Assembly: GCF_050943825.1 (NCBI RefSeq) | Contig: NZ_JBMNPX010000007.1 | Span: forward strand, 62,001 to 126,000 | Reading direction: 5' to 3' | DNA length: 64,000 bases | Source: Pseudoflavonifractor sp050943825 | GTDB lineage: Bacteria > Bacillota > Clostridia > Oscillospirales > Oscillospiraceae | Shown: piece after piece, positions 8,039 to 15,980 of the stretch | How positions within the stretch are numbered: position 1 is the stretch's first letter | How the letters are laid out: each line of letters begins with the position of its first letter | Made by a program: the position numbers and the translations under genes | Notes under the pieces: model-generated | The model's database searches: none | Seen by the model: the letters and a program-made list of their open reading frames with translations, nothing else | Told to the model about the DNA's origin: nothing

Positions 8039-8374
8039 ATGTCAGCAAAGAATTTGGACAAGCACAACCGTTGGAGGAACAAGACCGTGGCTTTCCGGGT
8101 CTCCCCGGAGGAGGACGCTCAGATCGAAACGGCGGTGAAGCTCACCGGACTGACCAAGCAGGATTATATCATCCGTCGGCTGCTTTGCCGGGATGTGGTG
8201 GTCCAGGGAAACCCCAGGGTTTACAAGGCCCTGCGGGATCATCTGGCCGCTGTGCTGGACGAGCTGCGCCGGATCGAGGCCGGGCAGGGGGTAAACGATG
8301 AGCTGCTGGACACCATCCAGATGATCGCTACCATTATGAACGGGATGCAGGAGGATTTTGCCTATGACCGATGA
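8039..8374 (+). CDS. MobC-like mobilisation accessory protein
   Basis: 111 residues. The N-terminal part resembles a ribbon-helix-helix protein (KTVAFRVSPEEDAQIETAVK, then LTGLTKQDYIIRRLLCRDVV), as in the MobC/relaxosome accessory proteins of Clostridia mobile elements. The C-terminal half is helical. It begins two bases after the integrase stop, and its end overlaps the RepA-like gene by 11 bases, so the four genes form one operon. In a mobilisable element it would bind near the transfer origin and help a relaxase. No relaxase gene is present in this element. Confidence 0.75.
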   Translation: MSAKNLDKHNRWRNKTVAFRVSPEEDAQIETAVKLTGLTKQDYIIRRLLCRDVVVQGNPRVYKALRDHLAAVLDELRRIEAGQGVNDELLDTIQMIATIMNGMQEDFAYDR

Positions 8375-9539
8375 TAAAAAGAAAATGACCGCCCAGAACT
8401 CATCTGTTGGCGCAGATGATGGGCAGTCAATCTCTCAAAATTCCAAGACCACTATACCAGACCCAGACGAAAAAAGCAATTCCCCCGAAAGAGATTTGGA
8501 GGAACTTTACCGGAAGATGCGCCGCATGAGCGACCCGGCATACCTGCACACTGTGACCCTGGACGAGCTGATGGACAATGTGTTCGAGGGGAAATCCGCA
8601 GTGATTGAGAACCTACTCTACACTGGAGCGTACATCCTTGCCGGAGCGCCCAAAATCGGCAAGTCCTTCCTGGTGGCGCAGATTGCCCACCATGTCAGTA
8701 CCGGGCAGGATTTGTGGGGCTACAAAGTCCACCAGGGAACCGTGCTCTATCTTGCCCTAGAAGATGATGAGAGCCGGTTGCAGCGCCGGATGTTCCGTAT
8801 GTTTGGCGTGGAAGGGACAAGCTCTCTTCACTTCGCCACCAACGCTAAGATGATCGGCGGTGGCCTGGATGAACAGCTGGAAAAGTTCGTTCGGGAACAC
8901 AGTGATACCAAGCTGATTATCGTGGATACCCTACAAAAAGTCCGTGAGGTGGTGAATGATAGTTACAGCTACTCCAGCGACTATGAGGTGATCGGCAAGC
9001 TGAAGCAATTTGCTGATCGGTATGGCGTCTGCGTTCTGATCGTCCACCACACCAGAAAGCAGCCTGCGGGGGATAGTTTTGAGATGATCTCGGGCACCAC
9101 CGGCCTGCTGGGCTGTGCGGATGGTGCGCTCCTGATGCAGAAGGAGAAGCGAACAGATAGCAAGGCCACCTTGGAGGCGGTAGGCAGAGACCAGCCGGAT
9201 CAGCGGCTGTATCTGAGCAAAGACCAGGAGAGCCTGGTTTGGAGTCTTGACCATGCAGAAAATGAGCTTTGGAAACAGCCTCCAGACCCGATACTGGAGG
9301 CCGTAGCGAAGATCGTATCCGCTGACAACCGGGAATGGGAAGGCAGTCCCACCGAGCTGGCTCAGGCGATTCAAGCGGATATGGCGGTGAACCGGCTCAC
9401 CAAGCATTTGAATGTGAATGCCAGTCGCCTGCTGGAAGAACATCAGGTAAAGTACGAGAACAAAACTAAGCACGCTGGACGGCGTATCCGGCTGATCTAC
9501 ATGGTGGTGGAAGCACCTGCGTTTGAAGTAATCGAGTAA
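8364..9539 (+). CDS. RepA-like AAA ATPase (RecA-fold helicase type)
   Basis: 391 residues. A polar, disordered N-terminus is followed by a RecA-like core: Walker A in LAGAPKIGKSFLVAQIAHH, an acidic ALEDDESRLQRRM segment, Walker B in KLIIVDTLQKVRE and the VLIVHHTRK motif. This is the RepA/AAA_25 type found in plasmid replication helicases and in integrative elements. The C-terminal winged region may bind DNA. The ATG lies nine bases after AGGAGG; a TTG six bases upstream is less likely. It may replicate the excised circle from the hairpin-rich region just downstream. Confidence 0.88.
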   Translation: MTDDKKKMTAQNSSVGADDGQSISQNSKTTIPDPDEKSNSPERDLEELYRKMRRMSDPAYLHTVTLDELMDNVFEGKSAVIENLLYTGAYILAGAPKIGKSFLVAQIAHHVSTGQDLWGYKVHQGTVLYLALEDDESRLQRRMFRMFGVEGTSSLHFATNAKMIGGGLDEQLEKFVREHSDTKLIIVDTLQKVREVVNDSYSYSSDYEVIGKLKQFADRYGVCVLIVHHTRKQPAGDSFEMISGTTGLLGCADGALLMQKEKRTDSKATLEAVGRDQPDQRLYLSKDQESLVWSLDHAENELWKQPPDPILEAVAKIVSADNREWEGSPTELAQAIQADMAVNRLTKHLNVNASRLLEEHQVKYENKTKHAGRRIRLIYMVVEAPAFEVIE

Positions 9540-9994
9540 AGCGCGACGCTCGCAACGGTCGCGACGGTGTTTTGAGGGGTACTCACAGCACCGTTGCGAC
9601 CGTCGCCACCGTCGCGGAAGGGAAAAATGGGGTGGCATTTTGCTCACTTATCTGTCAAGGGCTACACTATTTCACGGTAGCCCCCAAGGCCATAAGGGTG
9701 TCATGATCTGTTACACCCTTACCCAAAGGGGTACGGCATTTTGGCGTACTCCTTCAAAGCGTTCGCAGAACGCGCAGCCACAGAATGAAATTCTGTGTTC
9801 AAAAAGGGGCTTGGGGGCACTGCCCTCAACAAGCAGACGGCAGGAAATGTGAGTGTGTATTAACACTCGCATTGCTTGCCAGTCTTGTGTGTGGCTATCC
9901 ACACGCATTGCTTGCGGATAACTAAAACAACCGAAACGGCCTTTGCGCCGCTGCGGAAAACCAATTGAAATTTAAGTATTAGGAGGTAACGAGT
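9540..9994. other. Hairpin-rich non-coding region, candidate origin of replication or transfer
   Basis: 455 bases without a convincing gene. It starts with interlocking GCAACGGTCGCGACGGTG and CACCGTTGCGACCGTCGC repeats. Hairpins follow at 9659-9683 (GGGCTAC/GTAGCCC), 9693-9721 (TAAGGGTGT/ACACCCTTA), 9779-9797 (CACAGAAT/ATTCTGTG), 9851-9868 (GAGTGT/ACACTC) and 9889-9904 (GTGTGG/CCACAC). The last two are each followed directly by CGCATTGCTTGC, at 9868 and 9904. It lies next to the MobC-like and RepA-like genes. A reading frame at 9640-9852 was judged spurious. Confidence 0.6.
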
Positions 9995-10240
9995 ATGAGG
10001 AAGATTTTGTCTTGTGAGTTTAACCTGGACACCGTCTGTGTGGAGTTGCGTCTGGCGGGCGGGACGCTGCTCTCCATCGACTGCACGGCCGTGGAGAACG
10101 AACTAGCAAATAGTATGTACCAGCGGTCAGAACTGGACTGGCTGATCTACAACGATCCGCTGGCCTATGCCGAACTGATTTTGAATGGTGAGCCAGAACT
10201 ATATCTAAAGGCTGTGACGGAGAAACACCTGTTAGGCTGA
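9995..10240 (+). CDS. DUF6061-family small protein
   Basis: 81 residues preceded by a strong AGGAGG site. The sequence, with DTVCVELRLAGGTLLSIDC near the start and SELDWLIYNDPLAYAELIL in the middle, resembles the small DUF6061 proteins that recur in integrative elements of gut Clostridia, usually next to the RepA/MobC-like genes. No function is known. It is acidic, with no signal peptide or membrane segment, and is followed by a bidirectional terminator. Confidence 0.7.
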   Translation: MRKILSCEFNLDTVCVELRLAGGTLLSIDCTAVENELANSMYQRSELDWLIYNDPLAYAELILNGEPELYLKAVTEKHLLG

Positions 10241-10243
10241 CAC

Positions 10244-10295
10244 AAAAAATCCGCCAGAAGCAACATCCTCAAGATGTGCCTCTGACGGATTTTTT
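10244..10295. terminator. Bidirectional terminator
   Basis: AAAAAATCCGCCAGA and TCTGACGGATTTTTT form a stem with one mismatch, with T-tracts on both strands. It lies between the converging DUF6061 and XRE genes and overlaps the XRE stop codon. Confidence 0.85.
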
Positions 10296-10608
10296 ACATC
10301 TTATCAATCAAAGCAAATACAATGGCCTGCTGTTCTTCACTTAGTCTTGACCAGCGTTCCAGAAGTTTTTTCTGCGCCTCAGTCAAGGAAACAGGTGCAT
10401 CTCCTTCTGCAAACAGCTGAGACAGCGTAATACCAAAAGCTGTGCAGATTTTCTCCAGAGATGGAATGGTCGGAACCATGTTCTTACGATACCATGAGGA
10501 GATCGTGGATTGCGGTAAACCGGAGCGTTCTGCAAGCTGATACTCTGTCCAGCCCCGTTCCTCTCGATACGCGGTTATAACCGAGAGAATATCCTTCACC
10601 TGCATCAC
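10294..10608 (-). CDS. XRE-family transcriptional regulator
   Basis: 104 residues. The N-terminal helix-turn-helix lies at about residues 7-62 (WTEYQLAERSGLPQSTISSW, then FGITLSQLF) with a short helical tail (LLERWSRLSEEQQAIVFALI). The ribosome site GGAGTG is weak but suitably placed. It is divergent from the SLOG-domain gene, with about 107 bases of AT-rich DNA between them that likely holds both promoters. Its target is unknown; the divergent gene is the natural candidate. Confidence 0.87.
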   Translation of the reverse strand: MMQVKDILSVITAYREERGWTEYQLAERSGLPQSTISSWYRKNMVPTIPSLEKICTAFGITLSQLFAEGDAPVSLTEAQKKLLERWSRLSEEQQAIVFALIDKM

Positions 10609-10715
10609 TCCTTTGCTTGTGTTCTTCGTAAATTATACTTTGATAAATCGTTGTGATTTAATCATTTATATCGTATAATTTTAACGATAAACACAACTAT
10701 ACAGGAGGGAGAACT

Positions 10716-11180
10716 TTGGGCGGAAAAAGCTGTTTTTTCATCGGACACCGCGAGACATCGGAAGAAATTTATCCGGCATTGTATGCGGCTGTGGAGCAGC
10801 ACATTGTTGAATATGGTGTCAAAGAATTTATCGTCGGTCACTATGGTGGATTTGACCGCCTTGCAGCGTCAGCAGTTAAGGCCGCGAAGCATCTCTACCC
10901 AGATGTGAAGCTCATTTTGCTATTGCCGTACCACCCAGCAGAGCAGCCCATCTCAACGCCAGATGGATTTGACAGCACCCTCTATCCACCAGGGATGGAA
11001 AGCGTTCCACGCAAGGCTGCAATTATAAGAGCAAACCATTATGTTGTTGATCATGTAGACTATCTGATCGCTTATGCCTGGCACCCCGCCAGCAACGCGC
11101 GGGAGTTGGTGAAATATGCTCAGAAGAGACAGCGGAAAAACGGCATCCAAATAACCGTATTGACACAAGTCGCTATATAA
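10716..11180 (+). CDS. SLOG-superfamily (YpsA/DUF1273-like) nucleotide-binding protein
   Basis: 154 residues. It starts with CFFIGHRE, matching the F-x-GHR opening of YpsA-like SLOG proteins, then has KEFIVGHYGGFDRLAA, a glycine-rich loop, and LILLLPYHP on a later strand. SLOG domains bind nucleotides or nucleotide-derived ligands and several are linked to biological-conflict loci. A TTG start is proposed because AGGAGGG lies eight bases before it. It stands alone between an XRE gene and the restriction-modification control gene. Confidence 0.75.
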   Translation: MGGKSCFFIGHRETSEEIYPALYAAVEQHIVEYGVKEFIVGHYGGFDRLAASAVKAAKHLYPDVKLILLLPYHPAEQPISTPDGFDSTLYPPGMESVPRKAAIIRANHYVVDHVDYLIAYAWHPASNARELVKYAQKRQRKNGIQITVLTQVAI

Positions 11181-11290
11181 TTCTGCATACCATTTGACTT
11201 GAAATGGTCTCATGATTTCGTGAGTCTATCTTGAGGTATCGTGTGTTTTGTGATATAATTACTTATCCACACACGAATGGAGAAGTTGCA

Positions 11291-11503
11291 ATGCCGGTAT
11301 CTTATGATAAACTTTGGAAAATTCTCATCGACAAAAAGATGAAACGCTCGGACTTAAAGGATGCCGCAGGCATTAGCTTTAATGTCCTAGCAAAGATGGG
11401 GAAAAATGAATTTGTATCAATGGAGAGCCTATATAAAATTTGTGTGGCTTTAGACTGCGGCATTGATGAAATTATGGAGTTTACGAATCATGAGCATGCT
11501 TGA
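11291..11503 (+). CDS. Small HTH regulator, putative control protein of the restriction system
   Basis: 70 residues forming almost entirely a Cro/C1-type helix-turn-helix: LIDKKMKRSDLKDAAGIS, then LAKMGKNEFVSMESLYKIC and DCGIDEIMEF. The ATG follows GGAGAAG; an upstream in-frame start would add 20 residues without a site. Its end overlaps the methyltransferase start by 14 bases. Small HTH genes in this position often time expression of methyltransferase before endonuclease, but no C-box was identified. Confidence 0.75.
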   Translation: MPVSYDKLWKILIDKKMKRSDLKDAAGISFNVLAKMGKNEFVSMESLYKICVALDCGIDEIMEFTNHEHA

Positions 11504-12977
11504 CTTTGCAATTAATGCAACAACAGAATATATTGACCATATGCCGAAAAGTCAGCGCAAGAAATATGGCCAGTTTTTTACAAGCAAAGAAACTGCCGTT
11601 TTTATGGCTGAGCTGTTTAAGATTCCTAACGAACGCCAGACACTTTCTATTCTTGATCCTGGTGCTGGTTCTGGCATTCTCTCAATTGCACTATTGGAAC
11701 GCTTGCAAGCTTTCTCGACAATAAAAGAGATTAGATTGGTTTGTTATGAGAATGACCCAAATGTAATGGAGCTATTGCGAGCCAATCTGGAGGTAGCGTG
11801 TAGTCAATCTCGACAGAAAATATCCTATGAAATCGTTTCTGATAACTACATTTTAAGCCAAGCAACTGACTATAATCTGATGTTAGGGGCGAATTTAGAG
11901 CCTGAAAAATTTGATTTTGTAATCGGAAATCCTCCATACATGAAAATAGCAAAGGATGCTCCAGAAGCCCTAGCCATGCAAGATGTATGTTATGGCGCTC
12001 CCAATCTCTATTTTCTTTTTGCTTCTATGAGTATGTTTAATTTGATAGATGGTGGAGAATTGGTTTATATTATCCCGCGCTCCTGGACTTCGGGTGCTTA
12101 TTTTAAGAGATTCCGTCAGAAGTTTCTAAGTGAAGGTGTTTTGGAGCATATCCACTTATTTGTTAGTCGCGATAAAGTCTTTGAAAAAGAGAGTGTACTA
12201 CAGGAAACTATCATTATTAAACTGAGAAAAACGCGCTCAAAGCCAAAAACTGTTACCATTACTACGACCCAAAGCAATGCAGACTTTTCCCAAAGGACCA
12301 TTTTTGAGGCACCCTATTCTGCCGTTGTCAACGGATCAGATTCCTATGTCTATCTGGTAACAAATGCTGATGAAGTAGAGACACTTAATAGTTTGAACAA
12401 GTGGGAAAATACCTTGCCAAGCATCGGCCTAAAAATGAAAACCGGACTTACAGTTGACTTCCGAAACAGAGAAGCACTGAGAGATGCAGCTGAAGAACAG
12501 GCTGTTCCATTGTTCTATTCTCAGCACATACAAAATGGCAAAGTGGTTTTTCCTGTAGGGAAGGAACACGAGTACTTGGTTACTGAGCAGCGGGGGCTAT
12601 TACAACCAAATAAGAACTATCTTTTTGTCAAACGATTCACAGCAAAAGAAGAACATAGGCGGCTTCAATGTGGTGTTTACTTGGCAAAAAAGCATCCTGA
12701 GTATTCCCAGATCAGCACACAAAACAAGATAAATTTTATCGATGGGATGCGTGATCTTTCGGAGTGTGTTGTGTACGGGCTTTATGTCTTGTTTAATTCC
12801 ACCTTGTATGACTGCTATTATAGGATCTTGAATGGTTCAACGCAGGTCAATTCGACTGAGGTGAACTCTATGCCGGTTCCATCCATGGATGTCATTGAGG
12901 CCATGGGGAAAGAGCTGATTGCTGCACACGATATGTCGGAACCGGTTTGTGACAGAATTTTGAGGGGTTATGTATGA
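11490..12977 (+). CDS. Type II DNA N6-adenine methyltransferase (PstI/BsuBI-like system)
   Basis: 495 residues. The AdoMet-binding motif I is SILDPGAGSGILSIALLE at about residues 53-70 and the catalytic motif IV is NPPY at 147-150, both typical of N6-adenine methyltransferases of the gamma type. The C-terminal 250 residues are the target-recognition region. The start inside the preceding gene and an ATGA overlap with the endonuclease gene suggest a tight operon. The partner is a BsuBI/PstI-type endonuclease, so the inferred target is the PstI site CTGCAG. The gene is AT-rich compared with the chromosome. Confidence 0.9.
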   Translation: MSMLDFAINATTEYIDHMPKSQRKKYGQFFTSKETAVFMAELFKIPNERQTLSILDPGAGSGILSIALLERLQAFSTIKEIRLVCYENDPNVMELLRANLEVACSQSRQKISYEIVSDNYILSQATDYNLMLGANLEPEKFDFVIGNPPYMKIAKDAPEALAMQDVCYGAPNLYFLFASMSMFNLIDGGELVYIIPRSWTSGAYFKRFRQKFLSEGVLEHIHLFVSRDKVFEKESVLQETIIIKLRKTRSKPKTVTITTTQSNADFSQRTIFEAPYSAVVNGSDSYVYLVTNADEVETLNSLNKWENTLPSIGLKMKTGLTVDFRNREALRDAAEEQAVPLFYSQHIQNGKVVFPVGKEHEYLVTEQRGLLQPNKNYLFVKRFTAKEEHRRLQCGVYLAKKHPEYSQISTQNKINFIDGMRDLSECVVYGLYVLFNSTLYDCYYRILNGSTQVNSTEVNSMPVPSMDVIEAMGKELIAAHDMSEPVCDRILRGYV

Positions 12978-13891
12978 GTAGAATAGATGAAGCAAAAGAG
13001 ATCTTAAATGCCTTGCAAGTCCCAGCAAAGCAGCAAAATGCCATGTGCTGTTGTGTTTTGCTTGCCATGGCGGGACTTGTTGAGGAAACTCCGTGGCAAG
13101 ATGCGACGAACGAATGGATTCGTATTCACGATGTAATTGCTTTTTCGAATAACAATTATGGGACTACTTATGCGGAAAATAGTCGTGAAACCTTCAGAAA
13201 ACAGGCTATGCACCATTTCAGAAATGCGGCTTTCATCGAGGATAATGGTAAGGCCACCAACAGCCCAAATTACCGCTATCGGTTGACAGATGAAATGCTG
13301 AAGTTGGTACAGAGTTTTGGTACAGATCGGTGGGAAACCAAGCTTACTTCTTTTCAAACTAATCACGACACGCTTGTTCAGTTATATGCTTCTAAGCGTG
13401 TCAGACGCAAAATGCCTGTGAAAATCAACGGTAAAGATTTCACTTTTTCTCCAGGAGATCATAATCAACTACAAAAAGCAATTATCGAGGAATTTGCACC
13501 GCGCTTTGCTCCAAATTCGGAATGCCTCTATGTCGGCGATACCATTGAAAAGGATTTGGTAAAGAACGAGGACAAGCTTAGTGAACTGGGATTTACTATT
13601 ACATTACATGATAAGATGCCAGATGTGGTCCTCTACTCAGAGGAGAAGAACTGGCTGTATTTTATAGAGTCGGTAACATCTGTTGGGCCGATGGAGCCGA
13701 AACGCATCAAAGAGATCGAAGAAATGACCACCGGCGTAACCGCGGGGAAAATCTATGTTACAGCTTTTCTGGATTTTAAGACATTCAAGAAGTTTTCTGA
13801 GACACTTGCTTGGGAAACGGAAGTTTGGATTGCAGATATGCCGGATCACATGATTCATTTGAATGGTGATAAGTTTTTAGGGCCGAGATAG
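12974..13891 (+). CDS. Type II restriction endonuclease, BsuBI/PstI family
   Basis: 305 residues. The N-terminal half is helical, with a winged-helix look. The C-terminal half matches the BsuBI/PstI endonuclease domain: KMPDVVLYSEEKNWLYFIES followed by VTSVGPMEPKRIKEIEEMT, then KIYVTAFLDFKTFKKF near the end. The first acidic residue of the PD-(D/E)xK-type site is probably the Asp in MPDVV and the second the Glu in FIES. Known members cut CTGCAG. The four-base ATGA overlap couples it to the methyltransferase. Confidence 0.9.
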   Translation: MSRIDEAKEILNALQVPAKQQNAMCCCVLLAMAGLVEETPWQDATNEWIRIHDVIAFSNNNYGTTYAENSRETFRKQAMHHFRNAAFIEDNGKATNSPNYRYRLTDEMLKLVQSFGTDRWETKLTSFQTNHDTLVQLYASKRVRRKMPVKINGKDFTFSPGDHNQLQKAIIEEFAPRFAPNSECLYVGDTIEKDLVKNEDKLSELGFTITLHDKMPDVVLYSEEKNWLYFIESVTSVGPMEPKRIKEIEEMTTGVTAGKIYVTAFLDFKTFKKFSETLAWETEVWIADMPDHMIHLNGDKFLGPR

Positions 13892-13919
13892 TTCTATAGA
13901 TATGTATGGAGGCATGCCT

Positions 13920-14621
13920 ATGTTCGGAAATCTAATATATTATAATAAAAAAAAGGTGGATCAGTATTCAACGCTCATCCTTGGACATGCAGCTGACTGG
14001 GAAAGTGCTGAAAAAGTTGACAACGATAATAAAGCATCTAATTATTTGTTGGAATGCGCCAAATTTGAAGAGATTTTGCAGCAGAGAGATGATTATTTTG
14101 ATTTTGCAGGTGACAGTCAAAGCACCTCAATAAAAGATGTTAGAATTTCTTCAATCATCCGCGTTACGGGCGAAATTTATGTCCCAGAGCAGTTTGATAT
14201 GATACATTTAATTGATGAATACAAACCATATATTTTGAATGGGATAGAATGTAATGGGACTGCGGAAAGAGGATTGCTCAATGCGGTCTTTTCTAACTCT
14301 AAGATGCGAATCCCCATTTTCTGTGAGTTGGGTAGCGAATGTGATTATTGGCTGGGAATTGGAAAAGTTTCGCCCGATAATTTGCTAATTGATTATAATG
14401 ATTTAGAGGATTATGAAGGAAAAGAACTCACTATATTAGCAAAATTAGAATCCCGAAAGTATTACAAGGATACGCCACTCCCTGTATTTGACATATATAA
14501 AGATTTCCTTGGACTTAATCGAGCTTTGAGAAAGCAAATAACATCAACAAAAAAGCAAGAATTTGAGAGTATTGATATTGAGGAAGATTATCTGGGGTTA
14601 GAATTCCTGGCAATATATTGA
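13920..14621 (+). CDS. Unrecognised protein upstream of a PIN-like nuclease
   Basis: 233 residues. The ATG was chosen because GGAGG lies seven bases upstream; two earlier in-frame ATGs overlap that site. It opens with FGNLIYYNKKKVDQYSTLI, resembling the start of DUF6414-type proteins, but the match is from memory and weak. The middle has SSIIRVTGEIYVPEQFDMIH and IPIFCELGSECDYWLGIGK, suggesting a beta-rich domain. There is no signal peptide or membrane segment. It sits 12 bases before the PIN-like gene and shares its very low GC, so the two are likely expressed and acquired together. Confidence 0.7.
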   Translation: MFGNLIYYNKKKVDQYSTLILGHAADWESAEKVDNDNKASNYLLECAKFEEILQQRDDYFDFAGDSQSTSIKDVRISSIIRVTGEIYVPEQFDMIHLIDEYKPYILNGIECNGTAERGLLNAVFSNSKMRIPIFCELGSECDYWLGIGKVSPDNLLIDYNDLEDYEGKELTILAKLESRKYYKDTPLPVFDIYKDFLGLNRALRKQITSTKKQEFESIDIEEDYLGLEFLAIY

Positions 14622-14633
14622 TAGGGAGAAGAT

Positions 14634-15785
14634 ATGAGAAGTGCAATTAAGGAATATATAGAGCCATCAAGTAAAGAAAAGCAGGAGCTGTGGGAAAAAG
14701 CGATATTTGTGTTTGATACAAATGTGCTATTAAATTTGTATAGATATTCTGCTAAGACTAGAAATTCTTTACTTGATGCATTTCAGAGCTTTAGGGATAG
14801 AGTTTGGATTCCGTATCAAGTAGCATATGAATATATGCGTAAACGCTGTGAAGTTATCTATGAAACCGTTCAAAGATATGACCAGTTTAAAAAAGAGATA
14901 GATGCGTTTACTAATAAGGCGATCGATACTTTGCGCCTCACTTCAAGTGACGATGAGATTTCAGACCTTAAAAGATACCTCTTTAAATGGTTGGATAGCA
15001 ATAAAGATAGGAACCTATTAGTTTTAAACGTTGAAGCCGATGAAATATTAGATAAAATATTGACAATCTTCGAGGGGAAAGTTGGTGCAAAACTTAGCCA
15101 GGATGAAATAGACGCTATTAAAAAGGAGGGAAAAGAAAGATATGAAAAATCTATTCCTCCTGGATATATGGATGACAAAAAGCGTAAAGATCAACTTGAC
15201 GATAATAATGCATATGGAGACTTAATTATATGGAAACAGACAATTCAATATGCTAAAGAGAGATCTGTGGGAATCGTTTATGTGACACACGACCAGAAAG
15301 AAGATTGGTGGAATATCGTCAAAGGTAAGACGATTGGTCCAAGAATAGAACTTAGACGAGAATTCACATCGGAAACAGGGCAAGAATTTCATATGTATTC
15401 CATGAACAGCTTCATAAATACATATAACAAAATGAATGAGGTACCAATTGATAAAAGTGCCATAGCTGAAGTAATAGGTCTTGAAAATGCTGATAAAAAA
15501 AGAGAAAGCAGGAAGAAAAGGTTAGAATTATCTTTATCCGAGCGGATCGCCCGAGTAGAAGAAACGCTTGAAAAAATTCAGAACAGAATATCACGGCGTC
15601 AAAAAATTGTCTCTGATATTGAAAACAAATATCAGAGACAAGGAGTTGAACTTCCAGAAAATATTCAATATCAATATGATAATACTAAAGCAAAACTATC
15701 AGAATTAGAAAGTGCTTATTTAGAAAAAACACAAGAGTTAGAAATGCTGAAACGCTCTCTAGCTTCTGATGAAGAAAAGTTGTAG
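14634..15785 (+). CDS. PIN-like domain nuclease with C-terminal coiled coil
   Basis: 383 residues. The N-terminal PIN-like (DUF4935/PIN_8) domain starts with IFVFDTNVLLNLYRYS, whose Asp is the first metal ligand. Later acidic positions lie in YQVAYEYMRKR, in DDNNAYGDLIIWKQTI (about residue 190) and in VYVTHDQKEDWW, in the right order for a PIN active site. From about residue 300 the protein is a charged coiled coil. PIN_8-type proteins often sit in defence islands and mobile elements. It is the last gene of the element, with AT-rich codon use, and pairs with the unrecognised gene before it. Confidence 0.82.
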   Translation: MRSAIKEYIEPSSKEKQELWEKAIFVFDTNVLLNLYRYSAKTRNSLLDAFQSFRDRVWIPYQVAYEYMRKRCEVIYETVQRYDQFKKEIDAFTNKAIDTLRLTSSDDEISDLKRYLFKWLDSNKDRNLLVLNVEADEILDKILTIFEGKVGAKLSQDEIDAIKKEGKERYEKSIPPGYMDDKKRKDQLDDNNAYGDLIIWKQTIQYAKERSVGIVYVTHDQKEDWWNIVKGKTIGPRIELRREFTSETGQEFHMYSMNSFINTYNKMNEVPIDKSAIAEVIGLENADKKRESRKKRLELSLSERIARVEETLEKIQNRISRRQKIVSDIENKYQRQGVELPENIQYQYDNTKAKLSELESAYLEKTQELEMLKRSLASDEEKL

Positions 15786-15790
15786 AACGC

Positions 15791-15810
15791 GTGGCAACAC
15801 TATGGCAACA
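15791..15810 (+). repeat. Right copy of the subterminal repeat (candidate integrase arm site)
   Basis: GTGGCAAC, four bases, TGGCAACA, with the same spacing and orientation as the copy near the left end. It lies just after the last element gene. Confidence 0.55.
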
Positions 15811-15909
15811 AAAAATCAGATAGCCGTCACTATCTGAATAATGGAAATAATGTCAATACTCTGAGCTAAATCCCATAAGCAAATCTGTTTAGAAAACTTC
15901 TGGCAGGAG

Positions 15910-15927
15910 CGAGTGGGAATAATTTCA
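15910..15927 (+). other. Attachment site, right
   Basis: CGAGTGGGAATAATTTCA repeats the end of the guaA paralog with one mismatch. It reads GAG TGG GAA TAA, a complete end of a GMP synthetase reading frame (EWE-stop), and lies just before a strong terminator. It is probably the remains of the original chromosomal 3' end. Confidence 0.8.
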
Positions 15928-15930
15928 TAA

Positions 15931-15973
15931 AAAAACAGGCAGGTCCCGGAGTTTCCGGGACCTGCCTGTTTTT
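15931..15973. terminator. Strong terminator right of the element
   Basis: CAGGCAGGTCCCGGA pairs with TCCGGGACCTGCCTG over 15 bp, with A- and T-tracts on both sides. It now ends the GH43 transcript and probably once ended the guaA paralog transcript. Confidence 0.9.
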
Positions 15974-15980
15974 GCGTATT

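Larger units (their letters stand above)
5765..15927. mobile_element. Integrative element inserted at the 3' end of the guaA paralog
   Basis: About 10.1 kb bounded by an 18-bp direct repeat. It holds a repressor, excisionase, tyrosine integrase, MobC-like and RepA-like genes, a hairpin-rich region, regulators, a type II restriction-modification system and a nuclease pair. The right half is clearly more AT-rich than the chromosome on either side. The host terminator at 15931-15973 follows the right repeat directly, as expected if it was originally the terminator of the guaA paralog. No relaxase or conjugation genes are present, so any transfer would need help in trans. guaA 3' ends are known integration targets for tyrosine integrases. 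Confidence 0.85.

Noticed and set aside
9640..9852. 70-residue frame in the hairpin region
   Set aside because: It covers three hairpins, has no ribosome site and no sensible protein pattern.
5975..15785. Relaxase or conjugation genes in the element
   Set aside because: All genes were examined; only a MobC-like accessory protein was found. The element is therefore not called conjugative.
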